NCBI GenBank assembly: GCA_947627235.1
Contig: CANQVG010000007.1
Coordinates: forward strand, 1 to 64,000
Reading direction: 5' to 3'
Length of the DNA: 64,000 nucleotides
DNA from: an uncultured Clostridia bacterium
GTDB lineage: Bacteria; Bacillota; Clostridia; Oscillospirales; Ruminococcaceae
Shown here: positions 8,390-16,784 of the stretch, one piece after another
Numbering within the stretch: the stretch's first letter is position 1
How the letters are laid out: each line of letters starts with the position of its first letter
Position numbers and translations under genes: made by a program
The notes under the pieces: generated by a model
What the model was told of the DNA's origin: nothing
Seen by the model: only the letters and a program-made list of their open reading frames with translations
Databases searched by the model: none

Positions 8390-8935
8390 TTATTCTTCGC
8401 CGCCAAGGTCTTCCTTGATATCTTCGGCAGCTTCTTCGACAGCGTCGGCAACGTCTTCCGCTACATCCTCAACAGCGTCCGCAGCGTCGTCAACGAAGTC
8501 TTCAAAATCGGCTCCGATGTCGAGGTCTTCGTCAAAAGCGCCGGAATTTCTCTCGGCGAGCTTATCTGCCATATAATCGGCAAATCTTCCCGCAAGCTCG
8601 GAAACCTTATCCGAAGCGACGACTACTCCGCCCATTACGCCGTTGATGATATTATTGACGGACTCCTTGAGAGTCTCGTTTACGTTTATCTCAACTCCGG
8701 CATCGTCTTCGTCTTCTTCGCTCTCATCTTCCTCGGAATCGTCCTCATTCTCGGTTTCTTCCTCTTCTGCGTCTTCGGACAGATCCTCCAGTGCCTCTAC
8801 AGGCTCCTCATCTTCGCAGCACTCGTCGCAGTTGCACTCGTCGTCCTCGCTGTTTTTCTTAGCGAGCGAGATCGCGAGAGCGGCGGCAGCGGCAGCAGCG
8901 CCGAGACCCAAAATTACCTTAAGAAAATTTCCCAT
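8390..8935 (-). CDS. acidic membrane-anchored protein of unknown function
   Basis: A 181-residue protein with one N-terminal hydrophobic segment (residues about 4-24, Ala-rich), then a Cys cluster (CNCDECC) and a long Glu/Asp-rich low-complexity stretch. A predicted helical central part (NETLKESVNNIINGVMGG... to about residue 130) follows, and then an acidic heptad-like tail. I do not recognise the family; the layout recalls YtxH-like anchored proteins, but the acidic content is far higher. A good promoter (TTGCAT-17-TATAAT) precedes it and the start has AAAGGA upstream, so it is probably expressed. The low-complexity region makes the opposite strand open, and that frame should not be annotated. 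Confidence 0.7.
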   Translation of the reverse strand: MGNFLKVILGLGAAAAAAALAISLAKKNSEDDECNCDECCEDEEPVEALEDLSEDAEEEETENEDDSEEDESEEDEDDAGVEINVNETLKESVNNIINGVMGGVVVASDKVSELAGRFADYMADKLAERNSGAFDEDLDIGADFEDFVDDAADAVEDVAEDVADAVEEAAEDIKEDLGGEE

Positions 8936-8965
8936 AATGTCAGATCCTTTCGCAATATTTTTAAT

Positions 8966-8994
8966 ATTATATCACATAATTTGAGATAATGCAA
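8966..8994 (-). promoter_or_regulatory. promoter of the acidic protein gene
   Basis: On the minus strand TTGCAT (8994-8989), 17 bases, TATAAT (8971-8966). Confidence 0.7.
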
Positions 8995-9002
8995 GTATTT
9001 AT

Positions 9003-9722
9003 TTACATATTTCCGGTAAGATTCATAATTATTGATATCGCGGCTATAGGAGCGGTCTCGCATCTTAATATTCTGTCTCCGAGCCATACGGGTATGACGC
9101 CGGATTTTTGCGCCTCATCTGCCTCCGACGGTTCAAATCCGCCCTCCGAGCCTACGATAACCCCTATATTTCCAGAAGCGGGATATTCAAGCTCTCTCAG
9201 ACGCTTTCCGCCTTTTTCGTAGCATATCAGACCCAAATCAAGCTTTTTGATTTCCGCAAGACACTTTTCAAAGGATATTATTCCCGAAACCTCGGGAATA
9301 ATTCCGCGACCCGACTGTTTTGCGGCTTCGGAGGCGATTTTTCTGAGCCTTGTGAGCTTTTTGTCAAATTGTTCTTTTTCCGGTCTCGCGACACACCTTC
9401 GGGTCAACAACGGGACAATTCTCACTGCGCCGAGCTCGATCGCCTTTTGGATTATAAGCTCAAGTTTATCGGTTTTCGGGAGCGCCTGATAGAGAGTCAG
9501 CGATACGGACGGCTCCTTTGATTTTTCCTCGGAAATAATCTTGGCGATAACGGCTTCGTCACTGATTTTTTCGAGACGGCAGAGGTAGTCGCGGCGCTCA
9601 AAGCAGACGGTTATTTCCTCGCCGACAGCCATCCTGAGACTTCTTCCTATGTGGCGGGCGTCGTCGCCGAAGATTGTAATTGCACCGTTTTCAGGCGGAA
9701 GCTCCGCGAAAAATCTCGGCAT
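9003..9722 (-). CDS. rsmE: 16S rRNA (uracil-1498-N3)-methyltransferase RsmE
   Basis: A 239-residue SPOUT-class methyltransferase that methylates U1498 in the decoding region of 16S rRNA using S-adenosylmethionine. The small N-terminal PUA-like domain (MPRFFAELPP) is followed by the SPOUT domain. The characteristic motifs are KTDKLELIIQKAIELGAVRIVPL, EAAKQSGR, VIVGSEGGFEPSE and LGDRILRCETAPI, the last two forming the knotted cofactor site. The ATG at 9722 is preferred over a GTG at 9731, because GGAG lies 8 bases upstream of the ATG. It is monocistronic with its own minus-strand promoter. Confidence 0.95.
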   Translation of the reverse strand: MPRFFAELPPENGAITIFGDDARHIGRSLRMAVGEEITVCFERRDYLCRLEKISDEAVIAKIISEEKSKEPSVSLTLYQALPKTDKLELIIQKAIELGAVRIVPLLTRRCVARPEKEQFDKKLTRLRKIASEAAKQSGRGIIPEVSGIISFEKCLAEIKKLDLGLICYEKGGKRLRELEYPASGNIGVIVGSEGGFEPSEADEAQKSGVIPVWLGDRILRCETAPIAAISIIMNLTGNM

Positions 9723-9743
9723 TGTCACCACTCCTTTTTTACA

Positions 9744-9772
9744 ATTTTACACTAAGGGAGAATATATGTCAA
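9744..9772 (-). promoter_or_regulatory. promoter of rsmE
   Basis: On the minus strand TTGACA (9772-9767), 17 bases, TAAAAT (9749-9744) preceded by TAGTG. Confidence 0.75.
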
Positions 9773-9815
9773 GTGCTGTGATATTTGAGAGCGACGAGAT
9801 ACTTTAACATTCTAC

Positions 9816-9844
9816 TTGCAAATCCCGTGCAAGTGTGGTAATAT
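9816..9844 (+). promoter_or_regulatory. promoter of the dCMP deaminase-tsaE-tsaB-rpiB operon
   Basis: TTGCAA (9816-9821), 17 bases, TAATAT (9839-9844) with TGTGG directly before the -10 box. It lies divergent to the rsmE promoter, about 45 bases away. Confidence 0.7.
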
Positions 9845-9894
9845 ATACTTAACTGAAAAATGCGCAGCTATATTTTTATCAGGAGGACTCAGAT

Positions 9895-10383
9895 ATGGAA
9901 AGACGTGACAAAATCAATTACTATCTTGACATAGCGGACACCGTTTCCGCCCGTTCAACCTGTCTTAGGCGCAGGTTTGGCGCGGTTATCGTCAATCACG
10001 ACCAGATTATTTCGACAGGCTATGTAGGCGCGCCGCGCGGCAGGCGGAACTGCTGCGATCTCGGAAACTGTGTGCGTGAGCAAATGAAAATTCCGCGCGG
10101 AGAACGGTACGAGCTCTGCCGTTCGGTTCACGCCGAGATGAACGCCGTAATCAGCGCCTCCCGCGAGGAGATGATAGGCGCCACGCTTTATCTTGTCGGC
10201 AGAGAGGTGTCGACAGGCGAATATGTCAAAAACTCCACCTGCTGCTCGCTCTGCAAGAGAGTTGTGATAAACAGCGGCATCGAGAGGGTCATTATCAGGG
10301 ATACCGACGAAGACTACCGCATCATAGAGGTCATGGAGTGGATAATGAATGACGAATCGGTCGACGGTGTGAGAGGATACTGA
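9895..10383 (+). CDS. deoxycytidylate (dCMP) deaminase family protein
   Basis: A 162-residue zinc-dependent deaminase. Zinc ligands and catalytic Glu are His79-Ala-Glu81 in RSVHAEMNAV and the pair Cys117-x-x-Cys120 in CCSLC. The ARSTCLRRRFGAVIV start and the GAPRGRRNC segment are typical of ComEB/dCMP deaminases, which make dUMP for thymidylate synthesis. Its 162-residue length also fits. AGGAGG precedes the ATG. It is first in an operon with overlapping genes; its stop codon shares one base with the next start. Other nucleotide deaminases of the same fold remain possible. Confidence 0.9.
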   Translation: MERRDKINYYLDIADTVSARSTCLRRRFGAVIVNHDQIISTGYVGAPRGRRNCCDLGNCVREQMKIPRGERYELCRSVHAEMNAVISASREEMIGATLYLVGREVSTGEYVKNSTCCSLCKRVVINSGIERVIIRDTDEDYRIIEVMEWIMNDESVDGVRGY

Positions 10384-10820
10384 TGACCCGAAAATTTCTG
10401 ACGTCCTCGCCTGAGGAGACCGTTGAGCTTGGCAAAAAAATCGGCTCTCAGCTCAGGGGCGGTGACATAATCGCTTTCAGAGGCGGACTCGGCGCGGGCA
10501 AGACCACGATGACCCGCGGCATCGCTCTCGGAATGGGTTTAAAGGATGAGGTCAGCTCGCCGACATTCGCTCTCGTAAACGAATACCGCGGAAAGCTTAG
10601 TCTCTGCCATTTTGACATGTACCGCGTCACCGGGGCGCTTGACCTTGAATCAACGGGATTTTTCGATTATCTTTCGGACGACTGCGTAATAGCCGTCGAG
10701 TGGAGCGAGAATATCGCTGACGAACTGCCCGACGGGTGCATCATCATCGAGTTTTCCGAAGTCAAAGGCGACTCGCGCGAAATAACTTTGATCGGAGATG
10801 ACAGATTTGACATTAGATAA
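10383..10820 (+). CDS. tsaE: tRNA threonylcarbamoyladenosine biosynthesis ATPase TsaE
   Basis: A 145-residue P-loop ATPase that works with TsaB and TsaD in the last step of t6A37 synthesis on ANN-decoding tRNAs. The Walker A motif GGLGAGKTT is at residues 34-42, followed by the switch region SSPTFALVNEYRG and the HFDMYRV motif with the catalytic Asp region; VEWSEN follows. Size and motifs are standard. Its start overlaps the stop of the deaminase gene, and its end overlaps the beginning of tsaB, consistent with coupled synthesis of the complex. Confidence 0.95.
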   Translation: MTRKFLTSSPEETVELGKKIGSQLRGGDIIAFRGGLGAGKTTMTRGIALGMGLKDEVSSPTFALVNEYRGKLSLCHFDMYRVTGALDLESTGFFDYLSDDCVIAVEWSENIADELPDGCIIIEFSEVKGDSREITLIGDDRFDIR

Positions 10821-11514
10821 TCCCTGCGTTCTCGGAATCGACACCTCCGGGAAAATAGCATCCTGCGCGGTTATGCGCGGCAACGTGCTTCTCGGCGAGA
10901 CCGCCTTTGTGACAAAATTGACACATTCTCAGATAATCTTGCCCGTTTTAAAGCGCACTCTTTCCGACTGCGGGCTTGAGCTTTCCGACGTCGACCTTTT
11001 TGCAGTCGCGGCGGGACCGGGTTCCTACACCGGTCTGAGAATAGGAATTGCGGCGGTCAAGGGACTTTGCGCACTCGGCAAGCCCTGCGTCGGCGTCTCG
11101 ACGCTTGAGGCTCTTGCATATAACGTCTGTGCAGCGAGGGGGAGGATTATTCCGGCGCTCGCGGCGCGGCAGGGGGTGGCGTATTTCGGCGCTTACGACA
11201 GCGACGGTTCGTCAATTACGCCAGTTTGCGGCGACACCGTAGGCGACGAGAAGGATATTTTGAAGCTTGCCGTCGGTTTTGACGGCGACGTTATACTGAC
11301 CGGCGACTGTGCCGAGCGCCTTAAAAGCGGACTTTTTGCGACGGACAGTCGTGTGCGCACGGCTCCAGCGAACGTGATTATGCAAAAGGCATCGGGAGTG
11401 TGTATGGCCGCGCTTGCGCATCTTGACGAAGCAGGTTCAGCGGAGTCTCTCGGCGCAAGATATTTGCAGAACACAATGGCGGAAAAGCTCCGCGACAGGG
11501 AGCCGCAAATATGA
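10807..11514 (+). CDS. tsaB: tRNA threonylcarbamoyladenosine biosynthesis protein TsaB
   Basis: An ASKHA-fold protein, partner of TsaD and TsaE in tRNA t6A37 formation. The N-terminal VLGIDTSGK motif, AAGPGSYTGLRIGI and GVSTLEALAYN are the family signatures. TTG at 10807 has CGGAG 9 bases upstream. The in-frame ATG at 10798 lies directly against that ribosome-binding site and is less likely, but it cannot be excluded. It overlaps tsaE, and its own stop overlaps the next ATG (ATGA). The C-terminal half is more variable, as usual for TsaB. Confidence 0.92.
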   Translation: MTLDNPCVLGIDTSGKIASCAVMRGNVLLGETAFVTKLTHSQIILPVLKRTLSDCGLELSDVDLFAVAAGPGSYTGLRIGIAAVKGLCALGKPCVGVSTLEALAYNVCAARGRIIPALAARQGVAYFGAYDSDGSSITPVCGDTVGDEKDILKLAVGFDGDVILTGDCAERLKSGLFATDSRVRTAPANVIMQKASGVCMAALAHLDEAGSAESLGARYLQNTMAEKLRDREPQI

Positions 11515-12110
11515 AGCGCAAAAGGCTCGACCGTGATATCGGTTGGGGATTTCAGGGTTTTCCCTATTACCAGTTCAGGCTGAAATGCGAGGGCTTTTGC
11601 GGGCTCTGCTGCCTGCTCGACCTGAAATCGGGCGAAACGCAGCGCTGGAGCTTTGAAAAGGCAGGCGATTCCCCTGTCGCGGGCGCGGGAATGAAATGGC
11701 TACAGCTCCTGCCCGACGGCAAAAACAGGCTCATTACTGCTATGTTTCTGCCGAGCGGCAGCCTTTCGGTCTGCTATATAGACGTCATCGAGCGGGTCGA
11801 ATTCGACCCCGACGGCGTTGCCGCTTATGTCGATAAATATCTCGACGTGGTGTTTACCCCGCAGGGCGACTGCGGGCTCCTCGACCGCAACGAGCTCGAC
11901 GAAGCCCTCGCTTTGAGAGACATCACGAAAGGCCAATACGACAGCGCCATAGCCGAGGCTGAAAGCATTGTTTCAGAACTCTGCGAAGACATCCCGAAAA
12001 CGACAAAACACCTTGAAAGCGTGTTCCGCGCTGCACTTGAGAGAATAAACCTCGGCGAAAAGCCTATAATGACAAAATATCAAAAAGAACTTATTGAAAG
12101 GGGACTTTAA
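11511..12110 (+). CDS. DUF402 domain-containing protein
   Basis: A 199-residue protein. The central part shows the DUF402 pattern: WSF, then SVCYIDVIERVEFDPDGV, YLDVVFTPQGD, and LLDRNELDEALALRDITKGQYDSA. DUF402 proteins include nucleoside tri- and diphosphatases (NtdP) and RNase G/E-associated FAU-1 domains. The conserved Asp/Glu residues needed for metal binding (YIDV, DVV, DRNELDEA) are present, so hydrolysis of a nucleotide is plausible but not shown. The C-terminal 60 residues are helical and charged. Four-base overlap with tsaB and only one base to rpiB make it part of the same operon. Confidence 0.75.
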   Translation: MKRKRLDRDIGWGFQGFPYYQFRLKCEGFCGLCCLLDLKSGETQRWSFEKAGDSPVAGAGMKWLQLLPDGKNRLITAMFLPSGSLSVCYIDVIERVEFDPDGVAAYVDKYLDVVFTPQGDCGLLDRNELDEALALRDITKGQYDSAIAEAESIVSELCEDIPKTTKHLESVFRAALERINLGEKPIMTKYQKELIERGL

Positions 12111-12111
12111 A

Positions 12112-12552
12112 ATGATAGGAATAGGAAACGACCACGCCGCCGTGGAGCTTAAGCTTGCGATATGCGAGCATCTTAAGGAGCGCGGAATCGAATTTAAGGA
12201 CTACGGGATAGGCGAGGGCGAGAAGATAGACTACCCCGACGCTGCCGAAATGGTATGCCGCGATGTTGTCTCTGGAAAGCTTGAAAAGGCTATACTTCTC
12301 TGCGGCACAGGTATCGGCATTTCGATCGCCGCAAACAAGATAAAGGGCATACGCGCCTGCGCCTGCTCCGACGCCTTTTCCGCAAAGTATACCCGCCTCC
12401 ACAACGACGCCAACGCTCTGTGTCTCGGCGGCAGGGTAGTCGGACCCGGTCTTGCATGCGAGCTTGTCGACATCTTTTTGGACACCGAATTTGAAGGCGG
12501 CAGGCATCAGCGCAGAGTGGACAAAATCACTGCACTGGAAAACAAAGAATAA
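12112..12552 (+). CDS. rpiB: ribose-5-phosphate isomerase B
   Basis: A 146-residue RpiB/LacAB-family enzyme that interconverts ribose 5-phosphate and ribulose 5-phosphate in the pentose phosphate pathway. The N-terminal IGIGNDHAAVELK motif carries the Asp-His pair, and the catalytic base Cys64 is in LLCGTGIGISIAANK. CSDAFSAKYTRLHNDANALCLGGR carries the phosphate-binding and ring-opening residues. The ATG at 12112 has AAGGGGA upstream and begins one base after the preceding stop, so the TTG at 12094 is rejected. It is last in its operon, followed at once by a strong terminator. Confidence 0.95.
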   Translation: MIGIGNDHAAVELKLAICEHLKERGIEFKDYGIGEGEKIDYPDAAEMVCRDVVSGKLEKAILLCGTGIGISIAANKIKGIRACACSDAFSAKYTRLHNDANALCLGGRVVGPGLACELVDIFLDTEFEGGRHQRRVDKITALENKE

Positions 12553-12555
12553 AAT

Positions 12556-12583
12556 AGCGGGGAGTTATACTCCCCGCTTTTTT
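12556..12583 (+). terminator. terminator after rpiB
   Basis: AGCGGGGAG (12556-12564) pairs perfectly with CTCCCCGCT (12570-12578), followed by a run of six T. It sits between the convergent rpiB and mfd genes. Confidence 0.9.
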
Positions 12584-12611
12584 GTTTATTCAAGGCGCTG
12601 CGCTTATTGCG

Positions 12612-15600
12612 TCAAGCATCAGACTCTGCTGAAGTTCCGCCGAGGCTGTCCATCACGCTTAAGACGCCTTTCATAAGCTGAATCGGCGCCTCGCCGTTCT
12701 TAAGCTTCACACTTATAAATCCGTTTTCGGTGCCGTCGACCCTCACTCTACCTTTATAAGCCTTGCTTACCGCCATTATCGCGGGGATATTTGCTTCGCG
12801 GACATAGAAGTAGATATAATCACCTTTCTGCGAAATCTCCTTTATGCCGTTATTTGACGCCATATTTCTCAGCAGGGCGACGTTTATCAGCCCTGTGACG
12901 GATTTCGGCGGCTCTCCGAAGCGGTCTATAAGCTCGTCTATGACGTCCTCAGAGTCCTCTACCGACACAATCTGCGCAATCTTTCGGTAAGCGTCGATTC
13001 TCAGCGAGAGGTCCTCAATATAGTCCTCGGGGATTGACGCGTCAATGCTGATATCGACGAGGCAGTCCTCGGGAGCTTTCGGCGGCGGTTCGCCTTTTTG
13101 CTCTGCGATTGCCTCAGTCAGAAGCCTGAGATACATGTCATATCCGACCGCTTCCATATGACCGTGCTGCTTCGCCGAGAGAATCGACCCTACGCCGCGG
13201 ATTTCGAGGTCGCGCATCGCGATTTTGAATCCTGAGCCGAACTGTGTAAGCTCTCGTATGGCTTCGAGGCGCTTCGCCGCTATTTCGGTAAGCACTCTGC
13301 CCCTGCGGAACGTGAAATACGCATAGGCTCTGCGGTTAGAGCGCCCGACGCGTCCGCGGAGCTGATATAGCTGTGAAAGCCCGAAGCGGTCTGCGTCTTC
13401 AATGATAAGCGTGTTGACGTTCGGAACGTCCACTCCCGTTTCGATTATTGTCGTGCATACGAGTATGTCAATCTCATTTTCGAGGAGCTGCCGCCAGATT
13501 TCCGAGAGCTTTTCCTCCTCCATCTGACCGTGTGCTATGCCGATTCTCGCGTCGGGTAGCTGCTGAGAAAGCCTATAGGCGCACATTTCAAGCGTTTCGA
13601 TGCGGTTGTGAATGTAGTAAACCTGACCGCCGCGCCGAAGCTCCTTCTGAATCGCCTGAATGATGATTCCCTGCTGGTGTTCAAGGACATAGGTCTGAAC
13701 GGGGTACCTGTCCTGCGGAGGCTCCTCGATAACCGACATATCCCTTATTCCGCTCATAGCCATATTGAGGGTGCGCGGGATAGGCGTGGCGGAAAGCGTG
13801 AGAATGTCGACCGACGGGTACTGCTCTTTGAGTTTTTCCTTGTGCGCAACGCCGAAGCGCTGTTCTTCGTCGATTATAAGCAGTCCGAGGTTTTTGAATT
13901 TTACGTCGTTCTGGACGAGACGGTGTGTGCCGATAACGAGGTCAATCTCGCCCCTCGCGAGCTTTTCGACTATTTCTTTTTGCTGCTTCGTGGTTCTGAA
14001 TCGCGAAAGAAGCTCGATATTTATCGGAAAATGCGAAAATCTCCTGACCGCGGTCTGATAATGCTGCCAAGCAAGCACGGTGGTTGGAACCATTATTGCG
14101 CACTGTTTTGAGTCAAGGACGCACTTCATAGCCGCCCGCAGCGCGACTTCGGTCTTTCCGAAGCCTACGTCGCCGCAGAGAAGTCTGTCCATAGGCACTG
14201 GACGCATCATATCAGCCTTTATTTCGTCGATTGAGCGAAGCTGGTCTGCTGTCTCCTCATATTCAAACCGCTCCTCAAATTCAGCCTGCCAGTCGTTGTC
14301 CGGCGAGAACGGGAAGCCCTTTGCAAGCTGGCGCTTCGCGTAAAGTGCAATAAGTTCGTCTGCCATGTCGCGGCAGGCTTTTTTTATGCGAGCGCGGGTT
14401 CGGGTCCACTCCTGAGAGCCGAGCTTATTCAGCTTCACCGCCTCGTCGTCGCCCGGCGCGATATATTTCGACACCGTGTCAAGCTGTGTGACCGGCACAT
14501 ACAGCACGTCCGAACCGGCGTATTTTATCGTGATATAGTCCTTTGTGACGCCGTTTGTCTCGATACTCGAGATTCCGCTGAAGCGTCCTATGCCGTGAAG
14601 CGTATGCACAACAAGGTCTCCGGGAGAAATGTCGGATATTGAGCTGATTCTTTTGGAATTTTGCGGTTTCTGCTTGGAACGCTTGCGGGAGGCGTTTGCC
14701 TTTATCCGCGTTATCAGCGCGAATTTTGCGGTAGGATATTCAAACCCGCCTGAGAGTCCGCCTGTTCCTACGTATACCATTCCCGCCGTGAGTTCCGAGT
14801 CTTCGCCGAGGTTCTGACACTTAAAGCCTTCGTTTATGACGTCATGACGAAGGATATCCCTAGCCTTTTCGCTGCCAGAGAGCAGCACCACGCAGCAGCC
14901 ACGTTCGATGTACGAGTTCAGCTCTTCAAAAAGCGGAGCCGTTTCGCCGCTCCACCCCGACGACTGATATGCCTCGGCTGCTGTAAGGCTTTTCAGCTTT
15001 ACATCGTTTCCGCGCATAAACATATCGAGATATACGAGCCGCAGCTTCTCGGCTCGTGCCATAACCTGAGGAAATTCGGAGTAAAACCCCGTCGTTTCGC
15101 GGTAAAGTATGCCGTCCTCGTAGAGTATCTTTATGTCCTCCTGAAGCTGCCCCGAAAACGACTTCGCACGCTCCGCGCAGCCCGAATACTCAGAAATTAT
15201 GCAGATTCCGTCATCAAAGTAGTCGAAAACGGTGGCGGTGGAGCCGTAAATCTGCGAATAATACTTGTCAAGACTCGCCGGCGGAACGCCGCTTTTCAGG
15301 GAGTCGAGGTCGGCGTAGAGGTTCTTTTTTATGGCGTCGGCGTGTTTGCCCGACGCCGATTTTATCATCTGTTCTATCTTCGCGGCGAGTTCTTCATTAG
15401 GAATCAGCAGTTCCTTTGCGGGAGTCACCGAAATTTCGCGAACGGTGTCGATTCTGCGCTGCGAGTCGACGTCAAATAACGAGATAGTGTCGATTTCATC
15501 GCCCCATAGCTCGATTCTGTAAGGAAGCTCGGCGCTGACGGGGTAGATATCTATAATCGAACCCCTCACCGAAAACTGCCCGCGCCCCTCGGTCTGAGGC

Positions 15601-16088
15601 GAACGGGTGTAGCCCATTTCGGTGAGCAGAGCGCACAGCTCGGATGTGTCAATCGTTTCGCCGGAGATAAAGCTGAGCGTAAAGTCTTTTAGCTTGTCAG
15701 GCGGCATTGCCGACTGCATTGCCGCTTCGATTGAGCACACCAAAACCCGCGTCTTTCCTGACAAAACGCGGTACAGCGAACCTATTCTGCGGTGCTCGTA
15801 TTCGGGTGAAGCGGTCTCGATATTTGCAAAGGAAAAGTCCTTTACAGGGTAGAGCGACGCCGTTTCCTCGCCGGCAAGCTCGTTTATGTCCGCGACGGTT
15901 TTAACAGCCGCCGCCTCGTCGGGACAGATAAACAAAATCTTTCTTTCCTGCGCGAGATAATACGCCGCATGCGCCTTGTGAACCGCCGAGAGTCCCGTCA
16001 CAGAGGCGGGGGTCGCTCCGCGGTCGACGGCGCTTTTCAGTCCTCGGAAAAATTCCAGCCTTTCGGCTGCCTGCAAATAAATGTTCAT
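12612..16088 (-). CDS. mfd: transcription-repair coupling factor Mfd
   Basis: A 1158-residue DNA translocase that removes RNA polymerase stalled at lesions and recruits UvrA. The domain order is standard: UvrB-like N-terminal module, RNA polymerase-interacting domain beginning near GDLVVHTLHGIGRFSGI, RecG-like helicase with Walker A GDVGFGKTEVALRAA, motif II IIDEEQRFG and SATPIPRTL, and motif VI QLRGRVGRSNR. A TRG motif and a C-terminal D7 domain complete it. It is the last gene of a glmU-pth-mfd block, 14 bases after pth. Start ATG 16088 is the only good choice at this N-terminus. Confidence 0.97.
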   Translation of the reverse strand: MNIYLQAAERLEFFRGLKSAVDRGATPASVTGLSAVHKAHAAYYLAQERKILFICPDEAAAVKTVADINELAGEETASLYPVKDFSFANIETASPEYEHRRIGSLYRVLSGKTRVLVCSIEAAMQSAMPPDKLKDFTLSFISGETIDTSELCALLTEMGYTRSPQTEGRGQFSVRGSIIDIYPVSAELPYRIELWGDEIDTISLFDVDSQRRIDTVREISVTPAKELLIPNEELAAKIEQMIKSASGKHADAIKKNLYADLDSLKSGVPPASLDKYYSQIYGSTATVFDYFDDGICIISEYSGCAERAKSFSGQLQEDIKILYEDGILYRETTGFYSEFPQVMARAEKLRLVYLDMFMRGNDVKLKSLTAAEAYQSSGWSGETAPLFEELNSYIERGCCVVLLSGSEKARDILRHDVINEGFKCQNLGEDSELTAGMVYVGTGGLSGGFEYPTAKFALITRIKANASRKRSKQKPQNSKRISSISDISPGDLVVHTLHGIGRFSGISSIETNGVTKDYITIKYAGSDVLYVPVTQLDTVSKYIAPGDDEAVKLNKLGSQEWTRTRARIKKACRDMADELIALYAKRQLAKGFPFSPDNDWQAEFEERFEYEETADQLRSIDEIKADMMRPVPMDRLLCGDVGFGKTEVALRAAMKCVLDSKQCAIMVPTTVLAWQHYQTAVRRFSHFPINIELLSRFRTTKQQKEIVEKLARGEIDLVIGTHRLVQNDVKFKNLGLLIIDEEQRFGVAHKEKLKEQYPSVDILTLSATPIPRTLNMAMSGIRDMSVIEEPPQDRYPVQTYVLEHQQGIIIQAIQKELRRGGQVYYIHNRIETLEMCAYRLSQQLPDARIGIAHGQMEEEKLSEIWRQLLENEIDILVCTTIIETGVDVPNVNTLIIEDADRFGLSQLYQLRGRVGRSNRRAYAYFTFRRGRVLTEIAAKRLEAIRELTQFGSGFKIAMRDLEIRGVGSILSAKQHGHMEAVGYDMYLRLLTEAIAEQKGEPPPKAPEDCLVDISIDASIPEDYIEDLSLRIDAYRKIAQIVSVEDSEDVIDELIDRFGEPPKSVTGLINVALLRNMASNNGIKEISQKGDYIYFYVREANIPAIMAVSKAYKGRVRVDGTENGFISVKLKNGEAPIQLMKGVLSVMDSLGGTSAESDA

Positions 16089-16102
16089 TCGGTTTCTCCG
16101 TG

Positions 16103-16711
16103 TCAGTTATAGAGATTCATAGCGCGGTCGGTCTCGCCGCCGACAATGAGCTTTACAGCCTCCGACGCCTTTTCAAACGCCTCAAAGACGGCCGGCTTTT
16201 CCTTATCGGTAAATTCCGACGTGACCCAAGCAGCGAGGTCGTAGTCTGGGTGAGGCTTTGCGCCGACGCCTATTTTGATTCTTGTGAAGTCCTCCGAGCC
16301 GGTGAGAGTGATGATGCTCCTCAGACCCTTCTGACCGCCGTCCGAGCCTTTGCGGCGTATCCTGAGCTTTCCAACGTCGAGCGAAATATCGTCGCATATT
16401 ACGAGTACCCGCTCGATCGGCAGCTTGTAGAAATTCATCGCCTCAACGACGGCTTCTCCGCTGCGGTTCATCATAGTAGTCGGCTTCATCAGCAGGCACT
16501 TTTTGCCCGAAATCTCGGCGTTTGCCGTCAGCGACTTGAATTTTGCCCGCGTCACCTCGACGCCGAGCTTCGCCGAGAGATTGTCGATTGTGAGCCAGCC
16601 GCTGTTGTGTCGGGTGCGAAGATATTTCGCTCCCGGGTTTCCAAGCCCGACTATCAGCCATTCCACAGGTCCCGCCGGCTCATTTTTCTTGAATTTTGAA
16701 AAAAGTCCCAT
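16103..16711 (-). CDS. pth: peptidyl-tRNA hydrolase
   Basis: A 202-residue Pth that frees tRNA from peptidyl-tRNA released by stalled ribosomes. Motifs WLIVGLGNPGAKYLRTRHNSGW (catalytic His in the RTRHNSG part), KPTTMMNRSG and ICDDISLDVGKLRIR, with the catalytic Asp, are all present. The start at 16711 has GAGGAG 6 bases upstream; the longer open frame to 16810 overlaps the end of glmU and lacks a ribosome-binding site. A short charged N-terminal extension (MGLFSKFKKNEPAGP) precedes the catalytic core. It lies between glmU and mfd. Confidence 0.95.
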   Translation of the reverse strand: MGLFSKFKKNEPAGPVEWLIVGLGNPGAKYLRTRHNSGWLTIDNLSAKLGVEVTRAKFKSLTANAEISGKKCLLMKPTTMMNRSGEAVVEAMNFYKLPIERVLVICDDISLDVGKLRIRRKGSDGGQKGLRSIITLTGSEDFTRIKIGVGAKPHPDYDLAAWVTSEFTDKEKPAVFEAFEKASEAVKLIVGGETDRAMNLYN

Positions 16712-16784
16712 ATTTATCTCCTCGTCAACGCGTACCGCCCCCTTATCCGCAAGGACAGGGGGTGAGCGTAATTCAAAACCTATT

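Noticed and set aside
8643-8984. Serine-rich plus-strand open frame
   Set aside because: It is the complement of Glu/Asp-rich codons of the minus-strand acidic protein; it has no ribosome-binding site.
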